A stretch of 64,000 nucleotides of DNA from NCBI RefSeq assembly GCF_013425525.1, contig NZ_JACCKA010000086.1, positions 1 to 64,000 of the forward strand, in the 5' to 3' direction. Positions within the stretch are counted from its first letter, which is position 1, and each line of letters starts with the position of its first letter. The position numbers and the translations under genes were made by a program. Source of the DNA: Luteimonas salinisoli (GTDB lineage Bacteria; Pseudomonadota; Gammaproteobacteria; Xanthomonadales; Xanthomonadaceae). Shown here one piece after another: positions 8,558 to 17,278 of the stretch. Under the pieces are notes generated by a model. It was not told the DNA's origin, did no database searches, and saw only the letters and a list, made by a program, of their open reading frames with translations.

Positions 8558-11155
8558 ATGAGCCTGACCGAGTACCGGCGCAAGCGTCAGTTCGGCAAGA
8601 CCCGCGAACCCGAACCCGGCAAGCGCCTGCCGAACGGACAGCGGGCGATCTTCGTGGTGCAGCTGCACCATGCCAGCCGCCGCCACTACGATTTCCGCCT
8701 GCAGATCGGTGATGCGCTCAAGAGCTGGGCGGTTCCCAAGGGCCCCAGCTACGACCCCAAGGTCAAGCGCATGGCCGTGGAGGTGGAGGACCATCCGGTC
8801 GACTACGCCGGTTTCGAGGGCGAGATCCCGAAAGGCCAGTACGGCGGCGGCCACGTCGCCCGCTTCGACCGCGGCGTGTGGGCCACCGAGGGCGACGCCG
8901 AGGCGCAGCTGGCCAAGGGCCATCTGCGCTTCGAACTGTTCGGCGAGAAGCTCAAGGGCGGCTGGCATCTGGTGCGGTCGGGCAAGGCGGCCCGGCAGCC
9001 GCAGTGGCTGCTGTTCAAGGCGGAGGACGAATACGCCGGCAAGCTCGAAGCCGATGACCTGCTCGCCGACGTCACCGCGCCGCCGCAGGCCGATGCCCGC
9101 CGCGCGGGCGCCGGCAAGCCGGCCAAGCAACGCCACACCACGGTGGCGCCGGCAGCGCGCCGGCGCAAACGCGACTGGAGCAAGGCGGCGGCGAAGCTGC
9201 CGGGCGCGCGCAAGGCGCGCGCTCCGGAGGGTCCGTTCGTGCCGCAGCTGGCCCGTCTCGGCCAGTCTCCGCCGCAGGGCGAGCAGTGGCTGCATGAACT
9301 GAAATGGGATGGCTACCGGATCCTCGCCACCGTCGCCGACGGTGCGGTGCGGCTGTGGTCGCGCAATGCGCTGGAGTGGACCGACAAGGTGCCGGAGATC
9401 CGCGCCGCGGTCGAACAACTGCGGCTGACCTCCGCCGCGCTCGACGGCGAACTGATCGCCGGCCAGGGCAGCCGCGAGGATTTCAGCCTGCTGCAGGCGA
9501 CGCTCTCCGGCGAGAAGCAGGGCGCGCTCGCCTATGTGCTGTTCGACCTGCTGCACCTCGACGGCGTCGACGTGTCCGCCGCGCCCCTGGTCGAGCGCAA
9601 GGCCCTGCTGCAGCAGGTGCTGGGAAAACCGCCGCCGCACCTCGCCTACAGTTCGCACATCGAAGGCGACGGCGCGGCCGCCCATGCGCTGGCCGCCGAA
9701 CGCCACTTCGAGGGCATCATCTCCAAGCGCGGCGACCGCCCGCATCATCCGGGCCGCGGCGACGAGTGGCGCAAGACCAAGCAGCTGCTCAGCAACGAGT
9801 ATGCGGTGGTCGGCTACACCGCGCCCAAGGGCCGGCGCAACGGCTTCGGCTCGCTGCTGCTGGCGCGGCCGGACCCGCAACACGGCTGGACCTATGCCGG
9901 ACGCGTCGGCACCGGCTTCAGCGACGCACTCATCGCCGAACTGAGCGAACGCATCGGCAAGGCCGGTCGCAGCGAGCCGACGGTGCACGTGCCGCCGCAC
10001 GACACCGACCTGCGCACCGCGAAATGGTTCGCGCCGCGCTTCGTGGTGGAGGTGTATGCGCGCGGGACGGGCAGCCAGGGGCTGCTGCGCCAGCCGTCGC
10101 TGAAGGCGGTGCGGGCGGACAAGGACGTCGCGGACCTGGCCGACTCCGATCGCGGCGGGGGCGGCCCCGGCGGGGCAAGGCCGCATCGAAAGGGCCCCCA
10201 AGGAACCCGCGGCAAGGCCGCCGCCCGCTCGGTCGAGGGCGCAACGAGCAAAAGCGCGTCGCGCAAGGCGCCGGCGCGCGCCGCACCGCGGCTGAGCAGC
10301 CCGGGCAAGCTGATCTTTCCCGACATCCGCGCCACCAAGCAGGACGTGGCCGACTACTACCTGGCGGTGATGGATCGGCTGTTGCCCGAGATCGCCGGAC
10401 GCCCGCTGTCGATCATCCGCTGCCCCGGCGGCGCGGAGAAGCCGTGCTTCTTCCAGAAGCATCACACGCCCGGGCTGGAGCTGGTGTCGTTCGCGCGGCT
10501 CAAGGAGGAGGCCGGCAACAACGCCAACTACCTGGTGGTGGAGGACGCTGCCGGGCTGATGGAGCTGGTGCAGTTCAACGCGCTGGAGTTCCATCCGTGG
10601 GGGGCGCGTGCGGACAGCCCGGATCTGGCCGACCGGGTGGTGTTCGATCTGGATCCGGGACCGGGAGTGCCCTTCGCCGAGGTCAAGCGCGCGGCGACCC
10701 ACGTGCGCAGACTGCTGGAGCAGCTCGAGCTCGAATCGTTCCTGCGCAGCACCGGCGGCAAGGGCCTGCACGTGGTGGTGCCCCTGGACCCGGGCTGCCA
10801 ATGGGACCTGGTGAAGCGGTTCGCGCACGGCTTCGCCGACGCGCTGGCGCGCTCCGAGCCGCGCCGCTTCGTCTCCGTCGCCACCCTGAAGCTGCGGCCG
10901 AAGAAGATCTTCGTCGACTACCTGCGCAACAGCCGCGGTGCCACCAGCGTGGCCTCGTACTCGCTGCGCGCGCGCGCCGGCGCCCCGGTGGCGCTTCCGC
11001 TCGCCTGGAGCGAACTGCCGCGGCTCAAGTGCGGCGACGCCTTCACCATCAAGGACGTGCCGGCGCGGCTGAAGCGGCGACGCAAGGACCCGTGGGCGGG
11101 CATCGACAAGGTGAAACAGAACCTGGCCCGCTGGGCCGACGACCGCTCCCCGTAG
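8558..11155 (+). CDS. ligD: ATP-dependent DNA ligase D (phosphoesterase-ligase-polymerase)
   Basis: An 865-residue three-domain enzyme of bacterial non-homologous end joining, in the Pseudomonas-type order. First is an N-terminal 3'-phosphoesterase (residues ~1-165) with the conserved block HHASRRHYDFRL. Next is an adenylate-forming ligase with the KxDG nucleotidyl-transfer motif at K249 (LKWDGYRI). Last is a C-terminal archaeo-eukaryotic primase-type polymerase (from ~585) with the metal-binding DLD at ~697-699 and the block STGGKGLHV. A basic low-complexity linker joins ligase and polymerase. The enzyme trims and fills broken ends, then seals them, normally recruited by Ku. No ku gene lies in this window. 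Length and motifs are typical, so the gene looks functional. Confidence 0.96.
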   Translation: MSLTEYRRKRQFGKTREPEPGKRLPNGQRAIFVVQLHHASRRHYDFRLQIGDALKSWAVPKGPSYDPKVKRMAVEVEDHPVDYAGFEGEIPKGQYGGGHVARFDRGVWATEGDAEAQLAKGHLRFELFGEKLKGGWHLVRSGKAARQPQWLLFKAEDEYAGKLEADDLLADVTAPPQADARRAGAGKPAKQRHTTVAPAARRRKRDWSKAAAKLPGARKARAPEGPFVPQLARLGQSPPQGEQWLHELKWDGYRILATVADGAVRLWSRNALEWTDKVPEIRAAVEQLRLTSAALDGELIAGQGSREDFSLLQATLSGEKQGALAYVLFDLLHLDGVDVSAAPLVERKALLQQVLGKPPPHLAYSSHIEGDGAAAHALAAERHFEGIISKRGDRPHHPGRGDEWRKTKQLLSNEYAVVGYTAPKGRRNGFGSLLLARPDPQHGWTYAGRVGTGFSDALIAELSERIGKAGRSEPTVHVPPHDTDLRTAKWFAPRFVVEVYARGTGSQGLLRQPSLKAVRADKDVADLADSDRGGGGPGGARPHRKGPQGTRGKAAARSVEGATSKSASRKAPARAAPRLSSPGKLIFPDIRATKQDVADYYLAVMDRLLPEIAGRPLSIIRCPGGAEKPCFFQKHHTPGLELVSFARLKEEAGNNANYLVVEDAAGLMELVQFNALEFHPWGARADSPDLADRVVFDLDPGPGVPFAEVKRAATHVRRLLEQLELESFLRSTGGKGLHVVVPLDPGCQWDLVKRFAHGFADALARSEPRRFVSVATLKLRPKKIFVDYLRNSRGATSVASYSLRARAGAPVALPLAWSELPRLKCGDAFTIKDVPARLKRRRKDPWAGIDKVKQNLARWADDRSP

Positions 11156-11173
11156 GCGCGGTGCTCGGCACCC

Positions 11174-11611
11174 CTACGGGGTGCGGTCGGCGCGCGGGAC
11201 CGGAGCGGTGCGCTCGAAGCACTGCCGCCCGGCGCCGTGGGCCCATTCGTCGCCCCGCCAGGCTTCCGGGGTGATGGCGGTATCGGTGGAGAAGTCCGCG
11301 CACAGGCGATAGCCGCGGCCGCCGGTCGGCTGGTATTCGTAGGGCACGCCGGCGGGGTCGAGCAGCGCCACCCGGGTGCCGGGACGGACCGCCAGCGCCG
11401 GAAGGTCCGCCGGAAGCGCCTCGCCGTGGCGGACGCGCATGTCCACGAGCATCGCGATGCGCTGCAGATCGTCCACGCGCCGGACGTCCAGCTTCGCCTC
11501 GCGCTGGGCGGCCGGCCCGCCCATCACCCGGATCGCGGCGGCCACCGTGGCGACGACGACGGCAACGGCGACGATCGCCAGCGTGCGACCGGCGGAGCCC
11601 GTCTCCTTCAA
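11174..11611 (-). CDS. Hypothetical single-span membrane protein
   Basis: A 145-residue protein with one N-terminal membrane span (about residues 9-30) and a soluble, probably periplasmic domain with a conserved-looking segment (LLDPAGVPYEYQ) and two cysteines (CADF, RQCF). It starts with TTG overlapping the stop of the DUF5671-like gene (TTGA), with a GAGGAG ribosome site inside that gene, so it is translationally coupled to it. The family is not recognised. The segment pattern resembles periplasmic proteins that carry a type II secretion-like strand, but this is not firm. Confidence 0.7.
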   Translation of the reverse strand: MKETGSAGRTLAIVAVAVVVATVAAAIRVMGGPAAQREAKLDVRRVDDLQRIAMLVDMRVRHGEALPADLPALAVRPGTRVALLDPAGVPYEYQPTGGRGYRLCADFSTDTAITPEAWRGDEWAHGAGRQCFERTAPVPRADRTP

Positions 11612-12252
11612 GGCTCACGCTCCTCGCGGCGCAGATCGCCGAGGTAGTAGCCGAATACCGTGCCGGCGATCGCCGCCGCCACCAGCACCTTCAGCACGAA
11701 GCGCGTCGTCAGCTCACCCCCGAGCAGGTTGTAGACCAGCGCGATCATGTCCCCCACCAGCACCGCGGCGGCGATGAACAGGGTGAGGTAGGTCAGCCAG
11801 CGGCGCACCGCCGACAGCCGCTTGACCGGGCTGCGCGCCAGCTCCCGGCCCAGCAAATGAGCGACGTAGAGGAACACCGGGAACGCGATCAGCACCGATG
11901 CGGTGGACCACCGCATCGAACGCGCAAGCCTGTTGACGACGAACTCGCCGTCGGCGGGGTCCGGGAACGCCCGCGTGATCAGGTCGAACAGCAGGCTGCC
12001 GAGATGGAAGGCGGAGACGTACAGGGTGGCGAACAGCACCAGATAGAGGAACGCCTCGCGCGGCGACAGGTACGGCCGCGGCCTGGGCACCGGCACCGGG
12101 AAGGCCACCTCGGCGTAGGCATCGAGCGCCGCCCGCGCCTGCTCGGGCGGCCATCCCGCCGCGGCCAGCGCCCCTGCGATGGCCTCGCGCGACTCCCCCC
12201 TGCCGAGGGCCTCGCGCACGAACAGTTCCAGATCCCGGGTTGCCGCCGCCAT
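11608..12252 (-). CDS. DUF5671-like four-span membrane protein
   Basis: A 214-residue protein. The first ~50 residues are soluble and helical (LELFVREALGRGESREAIAGAL), resembling a small helical bundle that precedes membrane domains of the DUF5671 type. Four membrane spans follow: LFATLYVSAFHLGSLL, ASVLIAFPVFLYVAHLL, LTLFIAAAVLVGDMIALVY, VLVAAAIAGTVFGYYL. The start at 12252 is chosen because upstream sequence lacks protein-like composition and contains the regulatory palindrome of the divergent gene. It is coupled to the downstream TTG gene by a TTGA overlap. Function is not established. Confidence 0.75.
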   Translation of the reverse strand: MAAATRDLELFVREALGRGESREAIAGALAAAGWPPEQARAALDAYAEVAFPVPVPRPRPYLSPREAFLYLVLFATLYVSAFHLGSLLFDLITRAFPDPADGEFVVNRLARSMRWSTASVLIAFPVFLYVAHLLGRELARSPVKRLSAVRRWLTYLTLFIAAAVLVGDMIALVYNLLGGELTTRFVLKVLVAAAIAGTVFGYYLGDLRREEREP

Positions 12253-12340
12253 GCCTGCCCTTGATTCGATTGGTTGCCGCGAGCCTAGCAGCCGGCGCCC
12301 GCCCGCGGAGTGCCGCGGACGGTCACCTCGCCGGCCGCCG

Positions 12341-12357
12341 ATGACGCAGTGCGTCAT
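12341..12357. promoter_or_regulatory. 17-bp palindrome, candidate enhancer-binding site for the downstream sigma-54 promoter
   Basis: The sequence ATGACGCA-G-TGCGTCAT has perfect 8-base arms around one central base. It lies about 98 bp upstream of the predicted start site of the sigma-54-type promoter at 12420, the distance expected for a bacterial enhancer-binding protein dimer. It sits between the divergent DUF5671-like and glycosyltransferase genes, so regulation of both is possible. The binding protein cannot be named from sequence. Confidence 0.55.
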
Positions 12358-12419
12358 ACGCCGACGTATGGAAGTCGGGCACGGGGCGTCCGATGAGCCT
12401 GTGACGTAGTTCTCACTAA

Positions 12420-12436
12420 TTGGCACGATTCTTGGA
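12420..12436 (+). promoter_or_regulatory. Sigma-54 (RpoN) type -24/-12 promoter
   Basis: TTGGCACG-ATTC-TTGGA matches the -24/-12 consensus TTGGCACG-N4-TTGCA at all but one position (G for C at -12). The GG and GC elements have the required 10-base spacing. Transcription would start near 12447, giving a 26-base leader to the GTG at 12473. Together with the palindrome about 98 bp upstream of that start, this is a classical activator-dependent arrangement. Confidence 0.65.
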
Positions 12437-12472
12437 TGTACCGGGAACCCCATCCCTGTTCCGGAGCTTGCC

Positions 12473-13876
12473 GTGCTCGATCGCGTCGCGCCCTCCCCTC
12501 TCGTCGAGGACCTGCCGCCTTCCGAGCCCGGCCCGATCGCCGAAGTCGCGCCCCGGCGCCGGTTCTACGTCCCGGTGCCGGCGAAGTTCGCGCTGATCCT
12601 GGTGGTGGCGCTGGCCTGGGCCGCACTCAGCGTCTGGCTCTCGCGCCCCTGGCTGGACGGCCTGTCGACGGTGGCCGGGTTCTGGCTGGCGCTGTTCATT
12701 ATCGCCTTCATCGCCTACGTGCCCGGGTTCATGAACGCCTTCCTGGTCGGCTCGATGTTGGCCGACCGCAGGCCGCCACGGCGCACGATCGCGCACTACC
12801 CCGATCTCTGTGTGCTGGTGGCCAGCTACAACGAACGCGCCACCATCGCCGACACGCTGCGCAGCCTGGCCGACCAGGACTACCCCGGCGACGTCGAGGT
12901 GCTGGTCATCGACGACGGCTCCACCGACGGCAGCCTGGAGATCGCCCGCGACGAGGCCGGGCATCGATCGCGCCCGGGCATGCTTCAGCGGGTGCTGGCG
13001 ATGCCGGCCAACGGCGGCAAGGCGCGCGCGCTCAACGCCGGACTGGCCGCGACCACCCAGGAACTGGTGGTCACCATCGACGCCGATTCCTATCTGCGCC
13101 GCGATGCGCTGCGCAAGCTGGTCGAGCGATTCCTGTCCGACCCGCCCGGCACCGTCGCCGTGGCCGGCTGCGTGCTGGTGCGCAATTCTCGCCAGAACTG
13201 GCTCACCCGCGCCCAGGAATGGGACTACTTCCATGGCATCGCCGCGGTCAAGCGGATGCAGAGCATGTACCACGGCACCCTGGTGGCGCAGGGTGCGTTC
13301 TCGCTGTACACGCGCACCGCCCTGATCGAAGTCGGCGCCTGGCCCGAATGCGTGGGCGAGGACATCGTGCTGTCGTGGGCGCTGCTGCGCACCGGCGCGC
13401 GGGTGGGCTACTGCGAGGACGCCTGCCTGTTCACCCAGGTGCCGGACACCGTGCGGCAGTTCGCGCGCCAGCGCCGGCGCTGGTCGCGCGGCCTGATGGA
13501 GGCGTTCGCGCGCCACGGCAGCCTGCTGGTGAAGCCGCGCATGACCACGCTGTTCATCTGGTGGAACCTGCTGTTCCTTCCGCTGGACCTGGTCTTCACC
13601 CTGGCGTTCCTGCCGGGCCTGGTCCTGGCGCTGTTCGGCTACTACTGGATCGCCGGCGTGATGACTCTGCTGGTGCTGCCGCTGGCGGCGATCTGGAACC
13701 TGGTGATCTTCCGCGTGCAGTCGGGGATGTTCAAGTCCCAGAACCTCAAGGTCCGCCGCAACATCCGTGGATTCCTGCTGTACTCGCTCTGCTACACCAT
13801 GCTGCTGCAGCCGGTCTGCGTGATGGGCTACACCGCCGAACTGCTGCGCCTGCGCAAGAACTGGGGGACCAAGTGA
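12473..13876 (+). CDS. Processive family 2 glycosyltransferase (PgaC/BcsA-like), candidate exopolysaccharide synthase
   Basis: A 467-residue inner-membrane polymerase. Two N-terminal membrane spans precede a GT-A catalytic domain with every hallmark of processive enzymes: DDGSTDGS (~147), the DAD metal motif (TIDADSYL, ~203), the catalytic ED (GEDIVLSW, ~296) and the product-channel motif QRRRW (~333). At least three membrane spans follow. It probably polymerises a beta-linked polysaccharide from a nucleotide sugar at the cytoplasmic face and extrudes it. GTG start with GGAG upstream. Expression is likely RpoN-dependent. The stop overlaps the start of an outer-membrane barrel gene (TGATG), so synthesis and export appear coupled. 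The arrangement recalls Xanthomonas Xag-type biofilm polysaccharide loci, but sugar specificity cannot be read. Confidence 0.88.
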   Translation: MLDRVAPSPLVEDLPPSEPGPIAEVAPRRRFYVPVPAKFALILVVALAWAALSVWLSRPWLDGLSTVAGFWLALFIIAFIAYVPGFMNAFLVGSMLADRRPPRRTIAHYPDLCVLVASYNERATIADTLRSLADQDYPGDVEVLVIDDGSTDGSLEIARDEAGHRSRPGMLQRVLAMPANGGKARALNAGLAATTQELVVTIDADSYLRRDALRKLVERFLSDPPGTVAVAGCVLVRNSRQNWLTRAQEWDYFHGIAAVKRMQSMYHGTLVAQGAFSLYTRTALIEVGAWPECVGEDIVLSWALLRTGARVGYCEDACLFTQVPDTVRQFARQRRRWSRGLMEAFARHGSLLVKPRMTTLFIWWNLLFLPLDLVFTLAFLPGLVLALFGYYWIAGVMTLLVLPLAAIWNLVIFRVQSGMFKSQNLKVRRNIRGFLLYSLCYTMLLQPVCVMGYTAELLRLRKNWGTK

Positions 13877-14808
13877 TGGACCGTCGACTGCTCCTGGCCG
13901 CGTTGGCCCTCGCACTGCTGCCGCACGCGCCCGCGCTCGCCGAAGACCAATTCACGGCGCTGCGCCCGCGTGTGTTCGCCAGCTCCGACGCCGACGGCAA
14001 CGAAACCTGGAAGACCTCGCTGGGCTGGGACTGGACCCGCACCGACCGCGAGCACTGGACCGGGGTGGATGTCGAGCATGCGCGCTTCTCGGGCGACGGC
14101 TGGTCGCACAGCGAGCAGCGCGCGTACCTCAACGCCGGCGGCACCTTCGGCACCGGCGAGACCACCGACGACACCTGGCGCTGGCAGGCGCGGGTGGGCA
14201 GCAACGGCGACGACCTGATCGGCAGCGCATCGCTACACACCGAGGGCCCGCACCGCCGCGAACTGTTCGTCGAGCGCGATCTGCTCGAGACCCGTGGCGG
14301 GACCGAGCTCGGCCGCATGTCCACCTTCGCCGGCGCCGCCATCGACCAGCCGCTCGGCGGGCGCCTGAGCGGCACCTTGCTGGCGGGCCTGCAGGACTTC
14401 GGCGACGACAACCTGCGCACCCACCTGCGCGGCAACCTGGTGCATGCGCTGCTGCCGGAACAGGGCATCAGCCTGCAACTGCGCACCCGCTACTACCGCA
14501 ACAGCGAGCCCTACGCCGGCGACTACTACTCGCCCGAGTGGTACGGCGAGGCCCTGGGCGTGCTGGCCCTGCGCCGCGTGATCGGCGGCTACACCTGGCG
14601 AGCGGCCGCCGGCATCGGCCGCCAGCGCAGCGCAGACGACGACTGGAAGCGCGCGCGCATGGTCCAGGTCGGGCTGGAGACGCCGCGCTGGAAGCAGAGC
14701 TGGCTGCGGCTGGACGCCGGCTATTCCGACACGCCGGTGGCCACGAGCACCGGGGCCGGCAGCTACAGCTACCGCTACCTGATGCTGGAAGCGGTGACCG
14801 CGTTCTGA
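13876..14808 (+). CDS. Outer-membrane beta-barrel protein partnered with the glycosyltransferase
   Basis: A 310-residue protein with a signal peptide (residues 1-22, cleavage after ALA). The rest alternates in the manner of amphipathic strands rich in Trp, Tyr, Arg and Asp, and the chain ends in the outer-membrane signature EAVTAF with a terminal Phe. It overlaps the glycosyltransferase stop by one base (TGATG). The likely role is an outer-membrane channel or anchor for the polysaccharide made by the upstream enzyme, comparable to the barrel part of PgaA. It lacks the TPR domain of PgaA. Confidence 0.75.
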   Translation: MDRRLLLAALALALLPHAPALAEDQFTALRPRVFASSDADGNETWKTSLGWDWTRTDREHWTGVDVEHARFSGDGWSHSEQRAYLNAGGTFGTGETTDDTWRWQARVGSNGDDLIGSASLHTEGPHRRELFVERDLLETRGGTELGRMSTFAGAAIDQPLGGRLSGTLLAGLQDFGDDNLRTHLRGNLVHALLPEQGISLQLRTRYYRNSEPYAGDYYSPEWYGEALGVLALRRVIGGYTWRAAAGIGRQRSADDDWKRARMVQVGLETPRWKQSWLRLDAGYSDTPVATSTGAGSYSYRYLMLEAVTAF

Positions 14809-14839
14809 GCGGCGCCGCGCCCTCGGCGGCGCGGCGTTT

Positions 14840-15157
14840 TCAGAACTCCGGATCGTCGATCGCGATCGACGCGTAGCGCTCGCGCGCGTTGCGGGCCACT
14901 CGACACTCCACCTCCACGTCCTGGCCATCGGCGCGCAGGCGTCCCCGCACCTGCAGCAGGTTGCCGCGATCGTTGTAGGTACCGCGCCACTGGTAGGGGG
15001 TGATGCCGCGGCCGACGTACCAGGCCTCGGCCTCTTCCCTGCACCAGTGCTACAGCTCGCCGGCCTGGGTGAACACACGCTCCTCGATGTGGGGCTGCGC
15101 CGAGGCCGTCGTCAACGGCAGCAGGCAGATCAGCGCGGTCGTCATCTCCGTTCGCAT
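14840..15157 (-). pseudogene. Small secreted protein gene interrupted by an in-frame amber codon
   Basis: An ATG at 15157 with a strong AGGAG site opens a 105-codon frame: a signal peptide ending TASAQ, then PHIEERVFTQAGEL. A TAG at 15050-15052 interrupts it after 35 codons. Beyond the TAG the same frame continues with clearly protein-like sequence (WCREEAEAWYVGRGITPYQW, later VEVECRVARNARERYASIAI) to a TGA at 14840. A single-base change of a sense codon such as CAG or TGG would explain this. No frameshift is needed, so the gene is either recently inactivated or misread. The protein family is not recognised. Confidence 0.75.
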
Positions 15158-15433
15158 CGCATCGCTCCTTGGCTGCAGACCGGTCGGGTCTGGTGGCAAC
15201 GAACACACCTTGAGCCACGACCGACCGCAAGCCAAGCGCGCCTGCGACCGGAATCCATCCCCGCTCGGCTGGCATTCAGCTGCTGCTCGCGGCCGCCCGT
15301 GTTGAGCGGCGGCGGCGCTCGCGCGCTCAGGCGCAGGCTGCGGCTTGCGCCCGGCCCCGTCCGCGGCCATCGTTGAGACCATCCGCGGCGACCGCCGCCG
15401 CCGCGTCCCCGTACCCGCCGAAGGAGGCCCTCC

Positions 15434-16687
15434 GTGCCGCTGCGCCCATTGCCCCTCCTGCTGTTCGCCGTCGCCCTTGCCGGCCCCTTGTCCGCGGCGC
15501 ACGCCGGCGAGCCGGTGGCGGCGGTCCGCGTCGCCTTCGACCGCGACGGCATCATCGCCACCCGCACCGAGGGCCTGGCGGACGTCGCCGCCGGGCGCGC
15601 GATCGACGCCGACGATCCGGTGCGCGTGGCGTCGATCTCGAAACTGGTCGTCGCGATCGCGGCGATGCGCCTGGTCGAGCAGGAACAACTGGATCTCGAT
15701 GCCGACGTCTCCGGCCTGCTCGGCTGGACGCTGCGCAACCCGGCGTTTCCGGACCGGCCGATCAGCCTGCGGCTGCTGCTCTCGCACCGCTCCAGCCTCA
15801 CCGACGCCGCCGGCTACTGGGGGGTGCCGCTGGACGGCGCGCTGCGGGACATCCCGCAGGATCCGCGCGCCTGGGACCAGGCGCACCCGCCGGGCGGCTA
15901 CTACCGCTACGCCAACCTCAACTTCCCGCTGGTTGCCGCGGCAATGGAGAACGCCACCGGCGAACGTTTCGACCGGCTGATGGAACGCCTGGTGCTGGAC
16001 CCGCTGGGCATCGTCGGCTGCTTCAACTGGGCCGGCTGCGACGATGCCGTCGCCGCGCGTGCCGTGGTGCTCTACGACGGCGACGGCAACCCGGTGCGCG
16101 ACGACCACCGCGGCGGGCGCCCCGACTGCCCGGTACTGCCGGCGAACGACGGCAGTTGCGATCTTTCGCAGTGGCGCCTGGGCGTCAACGGCGCGATGTT
16201 CGCGCCCCAGGGCGGCCTGCGCATCTCCGCCGCCGGCCTGGCCAGGATCGGGCGCCTGCTGCTCGGCGACGGCAGCATCGACGGGGTGCGCCTGCTGTCG
16301 CCGGACTCCGTGCAGGCGCTGGTGCGGCCGCACTGGACCGCCGCGCCCGGCAACGGCACCACCTTCGAGGAGGACGACAGCGGCCAGTCGCGGCCGGGCT
16401 TCCAGTGCCGCTACGGGCTGGCGGTGCAGATCCTGGCCACGCCGCGCGAGGGTTGCCGCGACGATCCGTTCGGCGACGGCGTGGCGCGCGTCGGCCACGC
16501 GGGATCGGCCTATGGCCTGCTGTCCGGACTGTGGGTGGATCGCGACGCGGGCACCGGCGTGGCCTACTTCGTCACCGGCATGCCAGACGCGCCGCCGGGC
16601 GAGCATTCCGCGTTCACCGCCATCGAGGAGCGGATGGCGCGGGAATCCCTGGTCCTCGCCGATCCGGCGCCCGCTACTGATCCGTAA
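15434..16687 (+). CDS. Serine hydrolase of the beta-lactamase/penicillin-binding-protein fold (class C-like)
   Basis: A 417-residue periplasmic protein with a signal peptide ending AHA. The catalytic SxxK motif is S67-I-S-K70 in the usual context, and the second motif is Y159-A-N161 (YRYANLNF). A late histidine/glycine motif (RVGHAGSAYG) fits the third KTG-like box of family S12. This fold includes AmpC enzymes, D-aminopeptidases and esterases; the sequence does not decide between them, and an esterase or peptidase is as likely as a beta-lactamase. GTG start with a perfect AAGGAGG upstream. It is monocistronic, followed by REP elements. Confidence 0.85.
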   Translation: MPLRPLPLLLFAVALAGPLSAAHAGEPVAAVRVAFDRDGIIATRTEGLADVAAGRAIDADDPVRVASISKLVVAIAAMRLVEQEQLDLDADVSGLLGWTLRNPAFPDRPISLRLLLSHRSSLTDAAGYWGVPLDGALRDIPQDPRAWDQAHPPGGYYRYANLNFPLVAAAMENATGERFDRLMERLVLDPLGIVGCFNWAGCDDAVAARAVVLYDGDGNPVRDDHRGGRPDCPVLPANDGSCDLSQWRLGVNGAMFAPQGGLRISAAGLARIGRLLLGDGSIDGVRLLSPDSVQALVRPHWTAAPGNGTTFEEDDSGQSRPGFQCRYGLAVQILATPREGCRDDPFGDGVARVGHAGSAYGLLSGLWVDRDAGTGVAYFVTGMPDAPPGEHSAFTAIEERMARESLVLADPAPATDP

Positions 16688-16761
16688 GCGCCGCGGCGCC
16701 GGGAACGCCGCGCGAGGTTCCGGCCGGGCTGGCGGCGATTCCCGGTGTCTCCGGCCGCGTC

Positions 16762-16848
16762 GGCTTTCGCGTGCATGGCACGCTCCTACAGGGGGAGCGT
16801 CGCGCCACATGGCCTGTAGGAGCGGCCCATGGCCGCGAAGGCCGCGGG
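16762..16848. repeat. Inverted pair of GTAG-type REP elements
   Basis: A minus-oriented copy (16762-16789, core GTGCATGGCAC) faces a plus-oriented copy (16816-16848, core GGCCCATGGCC) across 26 bases. The two copies use different core variants. The pair lies between the beta-lactamase-fold gene and a decayed DNA glycosylase fragment, and may end transcription from both sides. Confidence 0.75.
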
Positions 16849-16867
16849 TGGCTCCGGTGGAGCGGCG

Positions 16868-17119
16868 CTATTCGTAGAGCCGCTGGCAGGCCGCGCACCA
16901 GAATGCGCGGCGCTGTGCGCGGCCGAGTTGCTTGCGGTACTGCAGGCGCTGCCCGTCGCGCGGGCAGATGGTTTTCGTATGCACCTGGTAGTGCTTCTTC
17001 AGCACGAACTCGCGCTTCCAGCGCAGGAAATCGAAGCTGTACTCGCGCGCCTGGTCGATCAGTTCGGACAGCTTGCGCGGCGGCAACGCGCCGATGCGGC
17101 TTTCGGGATGGACGCCGGG
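16868..17119 (-). pseudogene. C-terminal fragment of an Fpg/Nei-family DNA glycosylase
   Basis: About 82 codons encode only the end of an Fpg/Nei-type base-excision glycosylase. They cover the helix-two-turn-helix neighbourhood (HPESRIGALPPRKLSELI) and a C-terminal zinc finger with CPRDG and CAACQ. The N-terminal catalytic Pro-Glu, the beta-sandwich and the Asn-Tyr-Leu segment are missing, and upstream sequence in this frame is not protein-like. In intact homologues the fragment follows a segment of the type LASEILFDAG, whose expected place is occupied by unrelated sequence. A 5' deletion therefore removed roughly two thirds of the gene. REP elements flank the 3' end. Confidence 0.65.
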
Positions 17120-17278
17120 CCCTACGGCATCGCCGCAGTATTCCGGGCGCCCCGGTGAGGCGGACGTCGACCGCGCGGCACCCGTCTCCCCGCCGCAGTC
17201 GGGTCGCCGGGGCGGGCGTTTCACGCAATCACCACCGCGCGTCGGCTGCCATCTCCGTGCCGCCCGCAGGTGCTCCGC

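Noticed and set aside
15434-16687. Calling this gene an antibiotic-resistance beta-lactamase
   Set aside because: Only fold-level motifs are present; the same motifs occur in esterases and D-peptidases, so resistance cannot be claimed.
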